Shown one piece after another: positions 23,383 to 36,049 of a stretch of DNA of 64,000 bases. The notes under the pieces are model-generated. The model searched no databases and was not told the DNA's origin. It was given only the letters and a program-made list of their open reading frames with translations. This DNA is from Arenicola marina (lineage: Eukaryota > Annelida > Polychaeta > Arenicolidae). A program made the position numbers and the translations under genes. The stretch spans positions 11,475,059-11,539,058 of the forward strand of contig OZ025253.1 in assembly GCA_964019135.1 (NCBI GenBank). The letters run 5' to 3'. Position 1 is the first letter of the stretch. The number at the start of each line of letters is the position of its first letter.

Positions 23383-26300
23383 GTGAGTCTCTATACATAT
23401 ATCTTGTCGGGTCTTCTCGCCTGTCTCTCTGCAGACTACAGTCATGTGAGTCTGTATACATGTATCTTCTCGGGTCTTCTCGCCTGTCTTCCTGCTGACT
23501 ACAGTCATGTGAGTCTGTATACATGTATCTTCTCGGGTCTTCTCGCCTGTCTCCCTGCTGACTACAGTCATGTGAGTCTGTATACATGTATCTTCTCCGG
23601 TCTTCTCGCCTGTCTCCCTGCTGACTACAGTCATGTGAGTCTGTATACATGTACCTTCTCCGGTCTTCTCGCCTGTCTCCCTGCTGACTACAGTCATGTG
23701 AGTCTGTATACATGTATCTTCTCGGGTCTTCTCGCCTGTCTCCCTGCTGACTACAGTCATGTGAGTCTGTATACATGTATCTTCTCCGGTCTTCTCGCCT
23801 GTCTCCCTGTTGACTACAGTCATGTGAGTCTGTATACATGTATCTTCTCGGGTCTTCTCGCCTGTCTCCCTGCTGACTACAGTCATGTGAGTCTGTGTAC
23901 ATGTATCTACTCGGGTCTTCTCGCCTGTCTCCCTGCTGACTACAGTCATGTGAGTCTGTATACATGTATCTTCTCGGGTCTTCTCGCCTGTCTCCCTGCT
24001 GACTACAGTCATGTGAGTCTGTATACATGTATCTTCTCGGGTCTTCTCGCCTGTCTCCCTGCTGACTACAGTCATGTGAGTCTGTATACATGTATCTTCT
24101 CGGGTCTTCTCGCCTGTCTCCCTGCTGACTACAGTCATGTGAGTCTGTATACATGTATCTACTCGGGTCTTCTCGCCTGTCTCCCTGCAGACTACAGTCA
24201 TGTGAGTCTGTATACATGTATCTTCTGCGGTCTTCTCGCCTGTCTCCCTGCAGACTACAGTCATGTGAGTCTGTATACATGTACCTTCTCCGGTCTTCTC
24301 GCCTGTCTCCCTGCTGACTACAGTCATGTGAGTCTGTATACATGTATCTTCTCGGGTCTTCTCGCCTGTCTCCCTGCTGACTACAGTCATGTGAGTCTGT
24401 ATACATGTATCTTCTCCGGTCTTCTCGCCTGTCTCCCTGTTGACTACAGTCATGTGAGTCTGTATACATGTATCTTCTCGGGTCTTCTCGCCTGTCTCCC
24501 TGCTGACTACAGTCATGTGAGTCTGTGTACATGTATCTACTCGGGTCTTCTCGCCTGTCTCCCTGCTGACTACAGTCATGTGAGTCTGTATACATGTATC
24601 TTCTCGGGTCTTCTCGCCTGTCTCCCTGCTGACTACAGTCATGTGAGTCTGTATACATGTATCTTCTCGGGTCTTCTCGCCTGTCTCCCTGCTGACTACA
24701 GTCATGTGAGTCTGTATACATGTATCTTCTCCGGTCTTCTCGCCTGTCTCGTTGTTGACTACAGTCATGTGAGTCTGTATACATGTATCTTCTCGGGTCT
24801 TCTCGCCTGTCTCCCTGTTGATTACAGTCATGTGAGTCTGTATACATGTATCTTCTCCGGTCTTCTCGCCTGTCTCCCTGTTGACTACAGTCATGTGAGT
24901 CTGTATACATGTATCTTCTCGGGTCTTCTCGCCTGTCTCCCTGTTGATTACATTCATGTGAGTCTGTATACATGTATCTTCTCCGGTCTTCTCGCCTGTC
25001 TCCCTGCTGACTACAGTCATGTGAGTCTGTATACATGTATCTTCTCGGGTCTTCTCGCCTGTCTCCCTGCTGACTACAGTCATGTGAGTCTGTATACATG
25101 TATCTTCTCGGGTCTTCTCACCTGTCTCCCTGCAGACTACAGTCATGTGAGTCTGTATACATGTATCTTCTCGGGTCTTCTCACCTGTCTCCCTGCAGAC
25201 TACAGTCATGTGAGTCTGTATACATGTATCTTCTCGGGTCTTCTCGCCTGTCTCCCTGCTGACTACAGTCATGTGAGTCTGTATACCTGTATCTTCTCGG
25301 GTCTTCTCGCCTGTCTCCCTGCTGACTACAGTCATGTGAGTCTCTATACATATATCTTGTCGGGTCTTCTCGCCTGTCTCTCTGCAGACTACAGTCATGT
25401 GAGTCTGTATACATGTATCTTCTCGGGTCTTCTCGCCTGTCTTCCTGCTGACTACAGTCATGTGAGTCTGTATACATGTATCTTCTCGGGTCTTCTCGCC
25501 TGTCTCCCTGCTGACTACAGTCATGTGAGTCTGTATACATGTATCTTCTCCGGTCTTCTCGCCTGTCTCCCTGCTGACTACAGTCATGTGAGTCTGTATA
25601 CATGTATCTTCTCCGGTCTTCTCGCCTGTCTCCCTGCTGACTACAGTCATGTGAGTCTGTATACATGTATCTTCTCGGGTCCTCTCGACTGTCTCCCTGC
25701 TGACTACAGTCATGTGAGTCTGTATACATGTATCTTCTCCGGTCTTCTCGCCTGTCTCCCTGTTGACTACAGTCATGTGAGTCTGTATACATGTATCTTC
25801 TCGGGTCTTCTCGCCTGTCTCCCTGCTGACTACAGTCATGTGAGTCTGTGTACATGTATCTACTCGGGTCTTCTCGCCTGTCTCCCTGCTGACTACAGTC
25901 ATGTGAGTCTGTATACATGTATCTTCTCGGGTCTTCTCGCCTGTCTCCCTGCTGACTACAGTCATGTGAGTCTGTATACATGTATCTTCTCGGGTCTTCT
26001 CGCCTGTCCCCCTGCTGACTACAGTCATGTGAGTCTGTATACATGTATCTTCTCGGGTCTTCTCGCCTGTCTCCCTGCTGACTACAGTCATGTGAGTCTG
26101 TGTACATGTATCTACTCGGGTCTTCTCGCCTGTCTCCCTGCAGACTACAGTCATGTGAGTCTGTATACATGTATCTTCTGCGGTCTTCTCGCCTGTCTCC
26201 CTGCAGACTACAGTCATGTGAGTCTGTATACGTGTACCTTCTCCGGTCTTCTCGCCTGTCTCCCTGCTGACTACAGTCATGTGAGTCTGTATACATGTAT

Positions 26301-29300
26301 CTTCTCGGGTCTTCTCGCCTGTCTCCCTGCTGACTACAGTCATGTGAGTCTGTATACATGTATCTTCTCCGGTCTTCTCGCCTGTCTCCCTGTTGACTAC
26401 AGTCATGTGAGTCTGTATACATGTATCTTCTCGGGTCTTCTCGCCTGTCTCCCTGCTGACTACAGTCATGTGAGTCTGTGTACATGTATCTACTCGGGTC
26501 TTCTCGCCTGTCTCCCTGCTGACTACAGTCATGTGAGTCTGTATACATGTATCTTCTCGGGTCTTCTCGCCTGTCTCCCTGCTGACTACAGTCATGTGAG
26601 TCTGTATACATGTATCTTCTCGGGTCTTCTCGCCTGTCTCCCTGCTGACTACAGTCATGTGAGTCTGTATACATGTATCTTCTCCGGTCTTCTCGCCTGT
26701 CTCGTTGTTGACTACAGTCATGTGAGTCTGTATACATGTATCTTCTCGGGTCTTCTCGCCTGTCTCCCTGTTGATTACAGTCATGTGAGTCTGTATACAT
26801 GTATCTTCTCCGGTCTTCTCGCCTGTCTCCCTGTTGACTACAGTCATGTGAGTCTGTATACATGTATCTTCTCGGGTCTTCTCGCCTGTCTCCCTGTTGA
26901 TTACAGTCATGTGAGTCTGTATACATGTATCTTCTCCGGTCTTCTCGCCTGTCTCCCTGCTGACTACAGTCATGTGAGTCTGTATACATGTATCTTCTCG
27001 GGTCTTCTCGCCTGTCTCCCTGCTGACTACAGTCATGTGAGTCTGTATACATGTATCTTCTCGGGTCTTCTCACCTGTCTCCCTGCAGACTACAGTCATG
27101 TGAGTCTGTATACATGTATCTTCTCGGGTCTTCTCACCTGTCTCCCTGCAGACTACAGTCATGTGAGTCTGTATACATGTATCTTCTCGGGTCTTCTCGC
27201 CTGTCTCCCTGCTGACTACAGTCATGTGAGTCTGTATACCTGTATCTTCTCGGGTCTTCTCGCCTGTCTCCCTGCTGACTACAGTCATGTGAGTCTGTAT
27301 ACATGTATCTTCTCGGGTCTTCTCGCCTGTCTCCCTGCTGACTACAGTCATGTGAGTCTGTATGCATGTATCTTCTCGGGTCTTCTCGCCTGTCTCCCTG
27401 CTGACTACAGTCATGTGAGTCTGTATACATGTATCTTCTCGGGTCTTCTCGCCTGTCTCCCTGCTGACTACAGTCATGTGAGTCTGTATACATGTATTTT
27501 CTCGGGTCTTCTCGCCTGTCTCCCTGTTGACTACAGTCATGTGAGTCTGTGTACATGTATCTACTCGGGTCTTCTCGCCTGTCTCCCTGCTGACTACAGT
27601 CATGTGAGTCTGTATACATGTATCTTCTCGGGTCTTCTCGCCTGTCTCCCTGCTGACTACAGTCATGTGAGTCTGTATACATGTATCTTCTCGGGTCTTC
27701 TCGCCTGTCTCCCTGCTGACTACAGTCATGTGAGTCTGTATACCTGTATCTTCTCGGGTCTTTTCGCCTGTCTCCCTGCTGACTACAGTCATGTGAGTCT
27801 GTATACATGTATCTTCTCGGGTCTTCTCGCCTGTCTCCCTGCTGACTACAGTCATGTGAGTCTGTATACATGTATCTTCTCGGGTCTTCTCGCCTGTCTC
27901 CCTGCTGACTACAGTCATGTGAGTCTGTATACATGTATCTTCTCGGGTCTTCTCGCCTGTCTCCCTGCTGACTACAGTCATGTGAGTCTGTATACATGTA
28001 TCTACTCGGGTCTTCTCGCCTGTCTCCCTGCAGACTACAGTCATGTGAGTCTGTATACATGTATCTTCTCGGGTCTTCTCGCCTGTCTCCCTGCAGACAA
28101 CAGTCATGTGAGTCTGTATACATGTATCTTCTCGGGTCTTCTCGCCTGTCTCCCTGCTGACTACAGTCATGTGAGTCTGTATACATGTATCTACTCGGGT
28201 CTTCTCGCCTGTCTCCCTGCAGACTACAGTCATGTGAGTCTGTATACATGTATCTTCTCGGGTCTTCTCGCCTGTCTCCCTGCAGACAACAGTCATGTGA
28301 GTCTGTATACATGTATCTTCTCGGGTCTTCTCGCCTGTCTCCCTGCTGACTACAGTCATGTGAGTCTGTATACATGTATCTTCTCGGGTCTTCTCACCTG
28401 TCTCCCTGCTGACTACAGTCACGTGAGTCTGTATACATATATCTTCTCCGGTCTTCTCGCCTGTCTCCCTGCTGACTACAGTCATGTGAGTCTGTATACA
28501 TGTATCTTCTCGGGTCTTCTCGCCTGTCTCCCTGCTGACTACAGTCATGTGAGTCTGTATACATGTATCTTCTCGGGTCTTCTCGCCTGTCTCCCTGCTG
28601 ACTACAGTCATGTGAGTCTGTATACATGTATCTTCTCGGGTCTTCTCGCCTGTCTCCCTGCTGACTACAGTCACGTGAGTCTGTATACATATATCTTCTC
28701 CGGTCTTCTCGCCTGTCTCCCTGCAGACTACAGTCATGTGAGTCTGTATACATGTATCTTCTCGGGTCTTCTCGCCTGTCTCCCTGCAGACTACAGTCAT
28801 GTGAGTCTGTATACATGTATCTTCTCGGGTCTTCTCGCCTGTCTCCCTGCTGACTACAGTCACGTGAGTCTGTATACATATATCTTCTCCGGTCTTCTCG
28901 CCTGTCTCCCTGCTGACTACAGTCATGTGAGTCTGTATACATGTATCTTCTCGGGTCTTCTCGCCTGTCTCCCTGCTGACTACAGTCATGTGAGTCTGTA
29001 TACATGTATCTTCTCGGGTCTTCTCGCCTGTCTCCCTGCTGACTACAGTCATGTGAGTCTGTATACATGTATCTTCTCGGGTCTTCTCGCCTGTCTCCCT
29101 GCTGACTACAGTCATGTGAGTCTGTATACATGTATCTTCTCGGTTCTTCTCGCCTGTCTCCCTGCTGACTACAGTCATGTGAGTCTGTATACATGTATCT
29201 TCTCGGGTCTTCTCGCCTGTCTCCCTGCTGACTACAGTCATGTGAGTCTGTATACATGTATCTTCTCGGGTCTTCTCGCCTGTCTCCCTGCAGACTACAG

Positions 29301-32300
29301 TCATGTGAGTCTGTATACATGTATCTACTCGGGTCTTCTCGCCTGTCTCCCTGCAGACTACAGTCATGTGTGTCTGAATACATGTATCTTCTCGGGTCTT
29401 CTCGCCTGTCTCCCTGTTGACTACAGTCATGTGAGTCTGTATACATGCATCTTCTCGGGTCTTCTCGCCTGTCTCCCTGCAGACTACAGTCATGTGAGTC
29501 TGCACACATGTATCTTCTCGGGTCTTCTCGCCTGTCTCCCTGCAGACTACAGTCATGTGAGTCTGTATACATGTATCTTCTCGGGTCTTCTCGCCTGTCT
29601 CCCTGCTGACTACAGTCATGTGAGTCTGTATACATGTATCTTCTCGGGTCTTCTCGCCTGTCTCCCTGCTGACTACAGTCATGTGAGTCTGTATACATGT
29701 ATCTTCTCGGGTCTTCTCGCCTGTCTCCCTGCTGACTACAGTCATGTGAGTCTGTATACATGTATCTTCTCGGGTCTTCTCGCCTGTCTCCCTGCAGACT
29801 ACAGTCATGTGAGTCTGTATACATGTATCTACTCGGGTCTTCTCGCCTGTCTCCCTGCAGACTACAGTCATGTGTGTCTGAATACATGTATCTTCTCGGG
29901 TCTTCTCGCCTGTCTCCCTGTTGACTACAGTCATGTGAGTCTGTATACATGCATCTTCTCGGGTCTTCTCGCCTGTCTCCCTGCAGACTACAGTCATGTG
30001 AGTCTGCACACATGTATCTTCTCGGGTCTTCTCGCCTGTCTCCCTGCAGACTACAGTCATGTGAGTCTGTATACATGTATCTTCTCGGGTCTTCTCGCCT
30101 GTCTCCCTGCTGACTACAGTCATGTGAGTCTGTATACATGTATCTTCTCGGGTCTTCTCGCCTGTCTCCCTGCTGACTACAGTCATGTGAGTCTGTATAC
30201 ATGTATCTTCGCGAGTCTTCTCGCCTGTCTCCCTGCAGACTACAGTCATGTGAGTCTGTATACATGTATCTACTCGGGTCTTCTCGCCTGTCTCCCTGCA
30301 GACTACAGTCATGTGAGTCTGTATACATGTATCTTCTCGGGTCTTCTCGCCTGTCTCCCTGCAGACTACAGTCATGTGAGTCTGTATACATGTATCTTCT
30401 CGGGTCTTCTCGTCTGTCTCCCTGCAGACTACAGTCATGTGAGTCTGTATACATGTATCTTCTCGGGTCTTCGCGCCTGTCTCCCTGCTGACTACAGTCA
30501 TGTGAGTCTGTATACATGTATCTTCTCGGGTCTTCTCGCCTGTCTCCCTGCACGCTACAGTCATGTGAGTCTGTATACATGTATCTACTCGGGTCTTCTC
30601 GCCTGTCTCCCTGCAGACTACAGTCATGTGAGTCTGTATACATGTATCTTCTCGGGTCTTCTCGCCTGTCTCCCTGCTGACTACAGTCATGTGAGTCTGT
30701 ATACATGTATCTTCTCGGGTCTTCTCGCCTGTCTCCCTGCAGACTACAGTCATGTGAGTCTGTATACATGTATCTTCTCGGGTCTTCTCGCCTGTCTCCC
30801 TGCTGACTACAGTCATGTGAGTCTGTATACATGTATCTTCTCGGGTCTTCTCGCCTGTGTCCCTGCTGACTACAGTCACGTGAGTCTGTATACATATATC
30901 TTCTCCGGTCTTCTCGCCTGTCTCCCTGCTGACTACAGTCATGTGAGTCTGTATACATGTATCTTCTCGGGTCTTCTCGCCTGTCTCCCTGCTGACTACA
31001 GTCACGTGAGTCTGTATACATATATCTTCTCCGGTCTTCTCGCCTGTCTCCCTGCTGACTACAGTCATGTGAGTCTGTATACATGTATCTTCTCGGGTCT
31101 TCTCGCCTGTCTCCCTGCTGACTACAGTCATGTGAGTCTGTATACCTGTATCTTCTCGGGTCTTCTCGCCTGTCTCCCTGCTGACTACAGTCATGTGAGT
31201 CTGTATACATGTATCTTCTCGGGTCTTCTCGCCTGTCTCTCTGCAGACTACAGTCATGTGAGTCTGTATACATGTATCTACTCGGGTCTTCTCGCCTGTC
31301 TCCCTGCAGACTACAGTCATGTGAGTCTGTATACATGTATCTTCTCGGGTCTTCTCGCCTGTCTCCCTGCTGACTACAGTCATGTGAGTCTGTATACATG
31401 TATCTTCTCGGGTCTTCTCGCCTGTCTCCCTGTAGACTACAGTCATGTGAGTCTGTATACATGTATCTTCTCGGGTCTTCTCGCCTGCTCCCTGCTGACT
31501 ACAGTCATGTGAGTCTGTATACATGTATCTTCTCGGGTCTTCTCGCCTGTCTCCCTGCTGACTACAGTCACGTGAGTCTGTATACATATATCTTCTCCGG
31601 TCTTCTCGCCTGTCTCCCTGCTGACTACAGTCATGTGAGTCTGTATACATGTATCTTCTCGGGTCTTCTCGCCTGTCTCCCTGCTGACTACAGTCACGTG
31701 AGTCTGTATACATATATTTTCTCCGGTCTTCTCGCCTGTCTCCCTGCTGACTACAGTCATGTGAGTCTGTATACATGTATCTTCTCGGGTCTTCTCGCCT
31801 GTCTCCCTGCTGACTACAGTCATGTGAGTCTGTGTACATGTATGTTCTCGGGTCTTCTCACCTGTCTCCCTGTTGACTACAGTCATGTGAGTCTGTATAC
31901 ATGTGTCTTCTCGGGGCTTCTCGCCTGTCTCCCTGCATACTACAGTCATGTGAGTCTGTATACATGTATCTACCCGGGTCTTCTCGCCTGTCTCCCTGCT
32001 GACTACAGTCATGTGAGTCTGTATACATGTATCTTCTCGGGTCTTCTCGCCTGTCTCCCTGCTGACTACAGTCATGTGAGTCTGTATACATGTATCTTCT
32101 CGGGTCTTCTCGCCTGTCTCCCTGCTGACTACAGTCATGTGAGTCTGTATACATGTATCTTCTCGGGTCTTCTCGCCTGTCTCCCTGCTGACTACAGTCA
32201 TGTGAGTCTGTATGCATGTATCTTCTCGGGTCTTCTCGCCTGTCTCCCTGCTGACTACAGTCATGTGAGTCTGTATACATGTATCTTCTCGGGTCTTCTC

Positions 32301-35254
32301 GCCTGTCTCCCTGCTGACTACAGTCATGTGAGTCTGTATACATGTATCTTCTCGGGTCTTCTCGCCTGTCTCCCTGCTGACTACAGTCATGTGAGTCTGT
32401 ATACATGTATCTTCTCGGGTCTTCTCGCCTGTCTCCCTGCAGACTACAGTCATGTGAGTCTGTATACATGTATCTACTCGGGTCTTCTCGCCTGTCTCCC
32501 TGCAGACTACAGTCATGTGAGTCTGTATACATGTATCTTCTCGGGTCTTCTCGCCTGTCTCCCTGTTGACTACAGTCATGTGAGTCTGTATACATGCATC
32601 TTCTCGGGTCTTCTCGCCTGTCTCCCTGCAGACTACAGTCATGTGAGTCTGTATACATGTATCTTCTCGGGTCTTCTCGCCTGTCTCCCTGCAGACTACA
32701 GTCATGTGAGTCTGTATACATGTATCTACTCGGGTCTTCTCGCCTGTCTCCCTGCAGACTACAGTCATGTGAGTCTGTATACATGTATCTTCTCGGGTCT
32801 TCTCGCCTGTCTCCCTGTTGACTACAGTCATGTGAGTCTGTATACATGTATCTTCTTGGGTCTTCTCGCCTGTCTCCCTGCAGACTACAGTCATGTGAGT
32901 CTGTATACATGTATCTACTCGGGTCTTCTCGCCTGTCTCCCTGCAGACTACAGTCATGTGAGTCTGTATACATGTATCTTCTCGGGTCTACTCGCCTGTC
33001 TCCCTGTTGACTACAGTCATGTGAGTCTGTATACATGCATCTTCTCGGGTCTTCTCGCCTGTCTCCCTGCAGACTACAGTCATGTGAGTCTGTATACATG
33101 TATCTTCTCGGGTCTTCTCGCCTGTCTCCCTGCAGACTACAGTCATGTGAGTCTGTATACATGTATCTTCTCGGGTCTTCTCGCCTGTCTCCCTGCTGAC
33201 TACAGTCATGTGAGTCTGTGTACATGTATCTTCTCGGGTCTTCTCGCCTGTCTCCCTGTTGACTACAGTCATGTGAGTCTGTATACATGCATCTTCTCGG
33301 GTCTTCTCGCCTGTCTCCCTGCTGACTACAGTCATGTGAGTCTGTATACATGTATCTTCTCGGGTCTTCTCGCCTGTCTCCCTGCAGACTACAGTCATGT
33401 GAGTCTGTATACATGTATCTACTCGGGTCTTCTCGCCTGTCTCCCTGCAGACTACAGTCATGTGAGTCTGTATACATGTATCTTCTCGGGTCTTCTCGCC
33501 TGTCTCCCTGCAGACTACAGTCATGTGAGTCTGTATACATGTATCTTCTCGGGTCTTCTCGCCTGTCTCCCTGCAGACTACAGTCATGTGAGTCTGTATA
33601 CATGTATCTACTCGGGTCTTCTCGCCTGTCTCCCTGCTGACTACAGTCATGTGAGTCTGTATACATGTATCTTCTCGGGTCTTCTCGCCTGTCTCCCTGC
33701 AGACTACAGTCATGTGAGTCTGTATACATGTATCTTCTCGGGTCTTCTCGCCTGTCTCCCTGCAGACTACAGTCATGTGAGTCTGTATACATGTATCTAC
33801 TCGGGTCTTCTCGCCTGTCTCCCTGCTGACTACAGTCATGTGAGTCTGTATACATGTATCTTCTCGGGTCTTCTCACCTGTCTCCCTGCTGACTACAGTC
33901 ATGTGAGTCTGTATACATGTATCTTCTCGGGTCTTCTCGCCTGTCTCCCTGCAGACTACAGTCATGTGAGTCTGTATACATGTATCTTCTCGGGTCTTCT
34001 CGCCTGTCTCCCTGCTGACTACAGTCATGTGAGTCTGTATACATGTATCTTCTCGGGTCTTCTCGCCTGTCTCCCTGCTGACTACAGTCATGTGAGTCTG
34101 TATACATGCATCTTCTCGGGTCTTCTCGCCTGTCTCCCTGCTGACTACAGTCATGTGAGTCTGTATACATGTATCTTCTCGGGTCTTCTCGCCTGTCTCC
34201 CTGCAGACTACAGTCATGTGAGTCTGTATACATGTATCTTCTCGGGTCTTCTCGCCTGTCTCCCTGCTGACTACAGTCATGTGAGTCTGTATACATGTAT
34301 CTTCTCGGGTCTTCTCGCCTGTCTCCCTGCAGACTACAGTCATGTGAGTCTGTATACATGTATCTTCTCGGGTCTTCTCACCTGTCTCCCTGCTGACTAC
34401 AGTCATGTGAGTCTGTATACATGTATCTTCTCGGGTCTTCTCACCTGTCTCCCTGCAGACTACAGTCATGTGAGTCTGTATACATGTATCTTCTCGGGTC
34501 TTCTCACCTGTCTCCCTGCAGACTACATTCATGTGAGTCTGTATACATGTATCTTCTCGGGTCTTCTCACCTGTCTCCCTGCAGACTACATTCATGTGAG
34601 TCTGTATACATGTATCTTCTCGGGTCTTCTCGCCTGTCTCCCTGTTGACTACAGTCATGTGAGTCTGTATACATGTATCTTCTCGGGTCTTCTCACCTGT
34701 CTCCCTGCTGACTACAGTCATGTGAGTCTGTATACATGTGTCTTCTCGGGTCTTCTCGCCTGTCTCCCTGCAGACTACAGTCATGTGAGTCTGTATACAT
34801 GTATCTTCTCGGGTCTTCTCACCTGTCTCCCTGCTGACTACAGTCATGTGAGTCTGTATACATGTATCTTCTCGGGTCTTCTCACCTGTCTCCCTGCTGA
34901 CTACAGTCATGTGAGTCTGTATACATGTATCTTCTCGGGTCTTCTCGCCTGTCTCCCTGCTGACTACAGTCATGGGAGTCTGTATACATGTATCTTCTCG
35001 CCTGTCTCCCTGCTGACTACAGTCATGTGAGTCTGTATACATGTATCTTCTTGGGTCTTCTCGCCTGTCTCCCTGCTGACTACAGTCATGTGAGTCTGTA
35101 TACATGTATCTTCTCGCCTGTCTCCCTGTTGACTACAGTCATGTGAGTCTGTATACATGTATCTTCTCGCCTGTCTCCCTGCTGACTACAGTCATGTGAG
35201 TCTGTATGCATGTATCTTCTCGGGTCTTCTCGCCTATCTCCCTGCAGACTACAG
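23383..35254. repeat. Giant 63-bp minisatellite, about 189 copies, 11.9 kb
   Basis: The unit runs GTGAGTCTGTATACATGTAT, CTTCTCGGGTCTTCTCGC, CTGTCTCCCTGC(A/T)G, ACTACAGTCAT. Spacing is remarkably exact. From the first GTGAG (23383) to that at 31447 is 128 x 63 bp; one unit is 62 bp (one T lost near 31488); then 54 x 63 bp to 34911. Only the last few units vary, three of them lacking a 10-bp piece (53 bp). Because 63 is a multiple of 3 and the unit lacks stops in several frames, thousand-codon frames appear on both strands (2874 codons minus, 2709 plus). They are repeats of a 21-residue peptide, for example YSHVSLYTCIFSG on plus or YTDSHDCSQQGDRRED on minus. I do not treat them as genes. Higher-order structure is present: 31-unit and 8-unit blocks are duplicated. 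ATACATGTAT inside each unit is a perfect palindrome. Confidence 0.97.
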
Positions 35255-35607
35255 GTTTCTACGCAGTGACCATATGGGTTTGTCGCCCCAACGAGTGGAA
35301 TAGTGTCAGCATGGACGGCAATGCCTGGCCCGCACAACACAGAGAGATGGTCACACGCCACCGCTTGGGAGAATGGAACCTGGAGATCTGCGCGAAAAAT
35401 TTACTGCTGATGAGAAACCTGTGGTGCGAGGAATACCCTCTAACTATTAGTGCAAACTGCCCCATCATGACCAACAGTTTGTATGGAAGTCCCTTCCATT
35501 ATCGCCCATTGAAGGAGATTACGAAGTCGCAGACGCTGTATTCTGCGCACGTTGATCGCGAGAAGCTGTGGGAAGAGAAACCCGAGATGTCCACAAGAAC
35601 GAATTAA
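35206..35607 (+). CDS. Unexplained open frame bordering the array, possible exon (weak)
   Basis: A 133-codon plus-strand frame has its first 16 codons from the last array unit and the next ~116 from non-repetitive sequence (FYAVTIWVCRPNEWNS...). The non-repetitive part has balanced composition with several Trp, Cys and His residues and ends ...EMSTRTN before a TAA. The last array unit supplies a polypyrimidine tract and CTGCAG just upstream (35230-35246), so a 3' splice site entering this frame is possible. I recognise no domain, and minus-strand frames overlap it. It could be an exon of an unknown gene, a fossil, or chance. Confidence 0.18.
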   Translation: MHVSSRVFSPISLQTTGFYAVTIWVCRPNEWNSVSMDGNAWPAQHREMVTRHRLGEWNLEICAKNLLLMRNLWCEEYPLTISANCPIMTNSLYGSPFHYRPLKEITKSQTLYSAHVDREKLWEEKPEMSTRTN

Positions 35608-36049
35608 GTAATTGTGGGCGATGTGGCTAAAATTATCGATCGGGAACAGGCACGAAATGCAGCCATTTATCACGTACCACGTGACTCTGGCTATTTTCCC
35701 CGCGTGAAGTCACCCCTCGCGTCCCCCGCTTCGCCATGACGACACCCCCCACCCCCATGTCGCCATGGCCCCATCTCCCCGGTTCCCTGTCAGACACCAG
35801 ACACCGCCACTCCGCTCCAATTATAAAATCAGCGTCCATTCGTGCCGCCCCATCTGGGTGCGTGGCTTTTCCGTCGCCCCGCTCTCCCAGGTATCTGTCG
35901 GATCTACGCAGTCCGAAATGCTCCCGGAGCTCCGAGGAACATGTTTCCCTGAAGTTTTGGGGCGATGGGATGAAGAGGATGGGGCTTGGCAGGCGTGTGG
36001 GGAGTTGGGGGCTGGGTGGGGGAGGGCGTTTGTCAGTAGCTACCATCGC
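35608..36049. other. Spacer between the two giant arrays
   Basis: C-rich (35710-35790) then mixed, then G-rich (35990-36025). A plus-strand frame starting at 35765 runs into the 15-bp array and matches no known protein. Confidence 0.5.

Noticed and set aside
23215-31839. 2,874-codon minus-strand and 2,709-codon plus-strand open frames as giant repetitive proteins
   Set aside because: The 63-bp unit is a multiple of three and lacks stops in several frames, so open frames on both strands are automatic. No non-repetitive domain, signal peptide or start context supports a protein.
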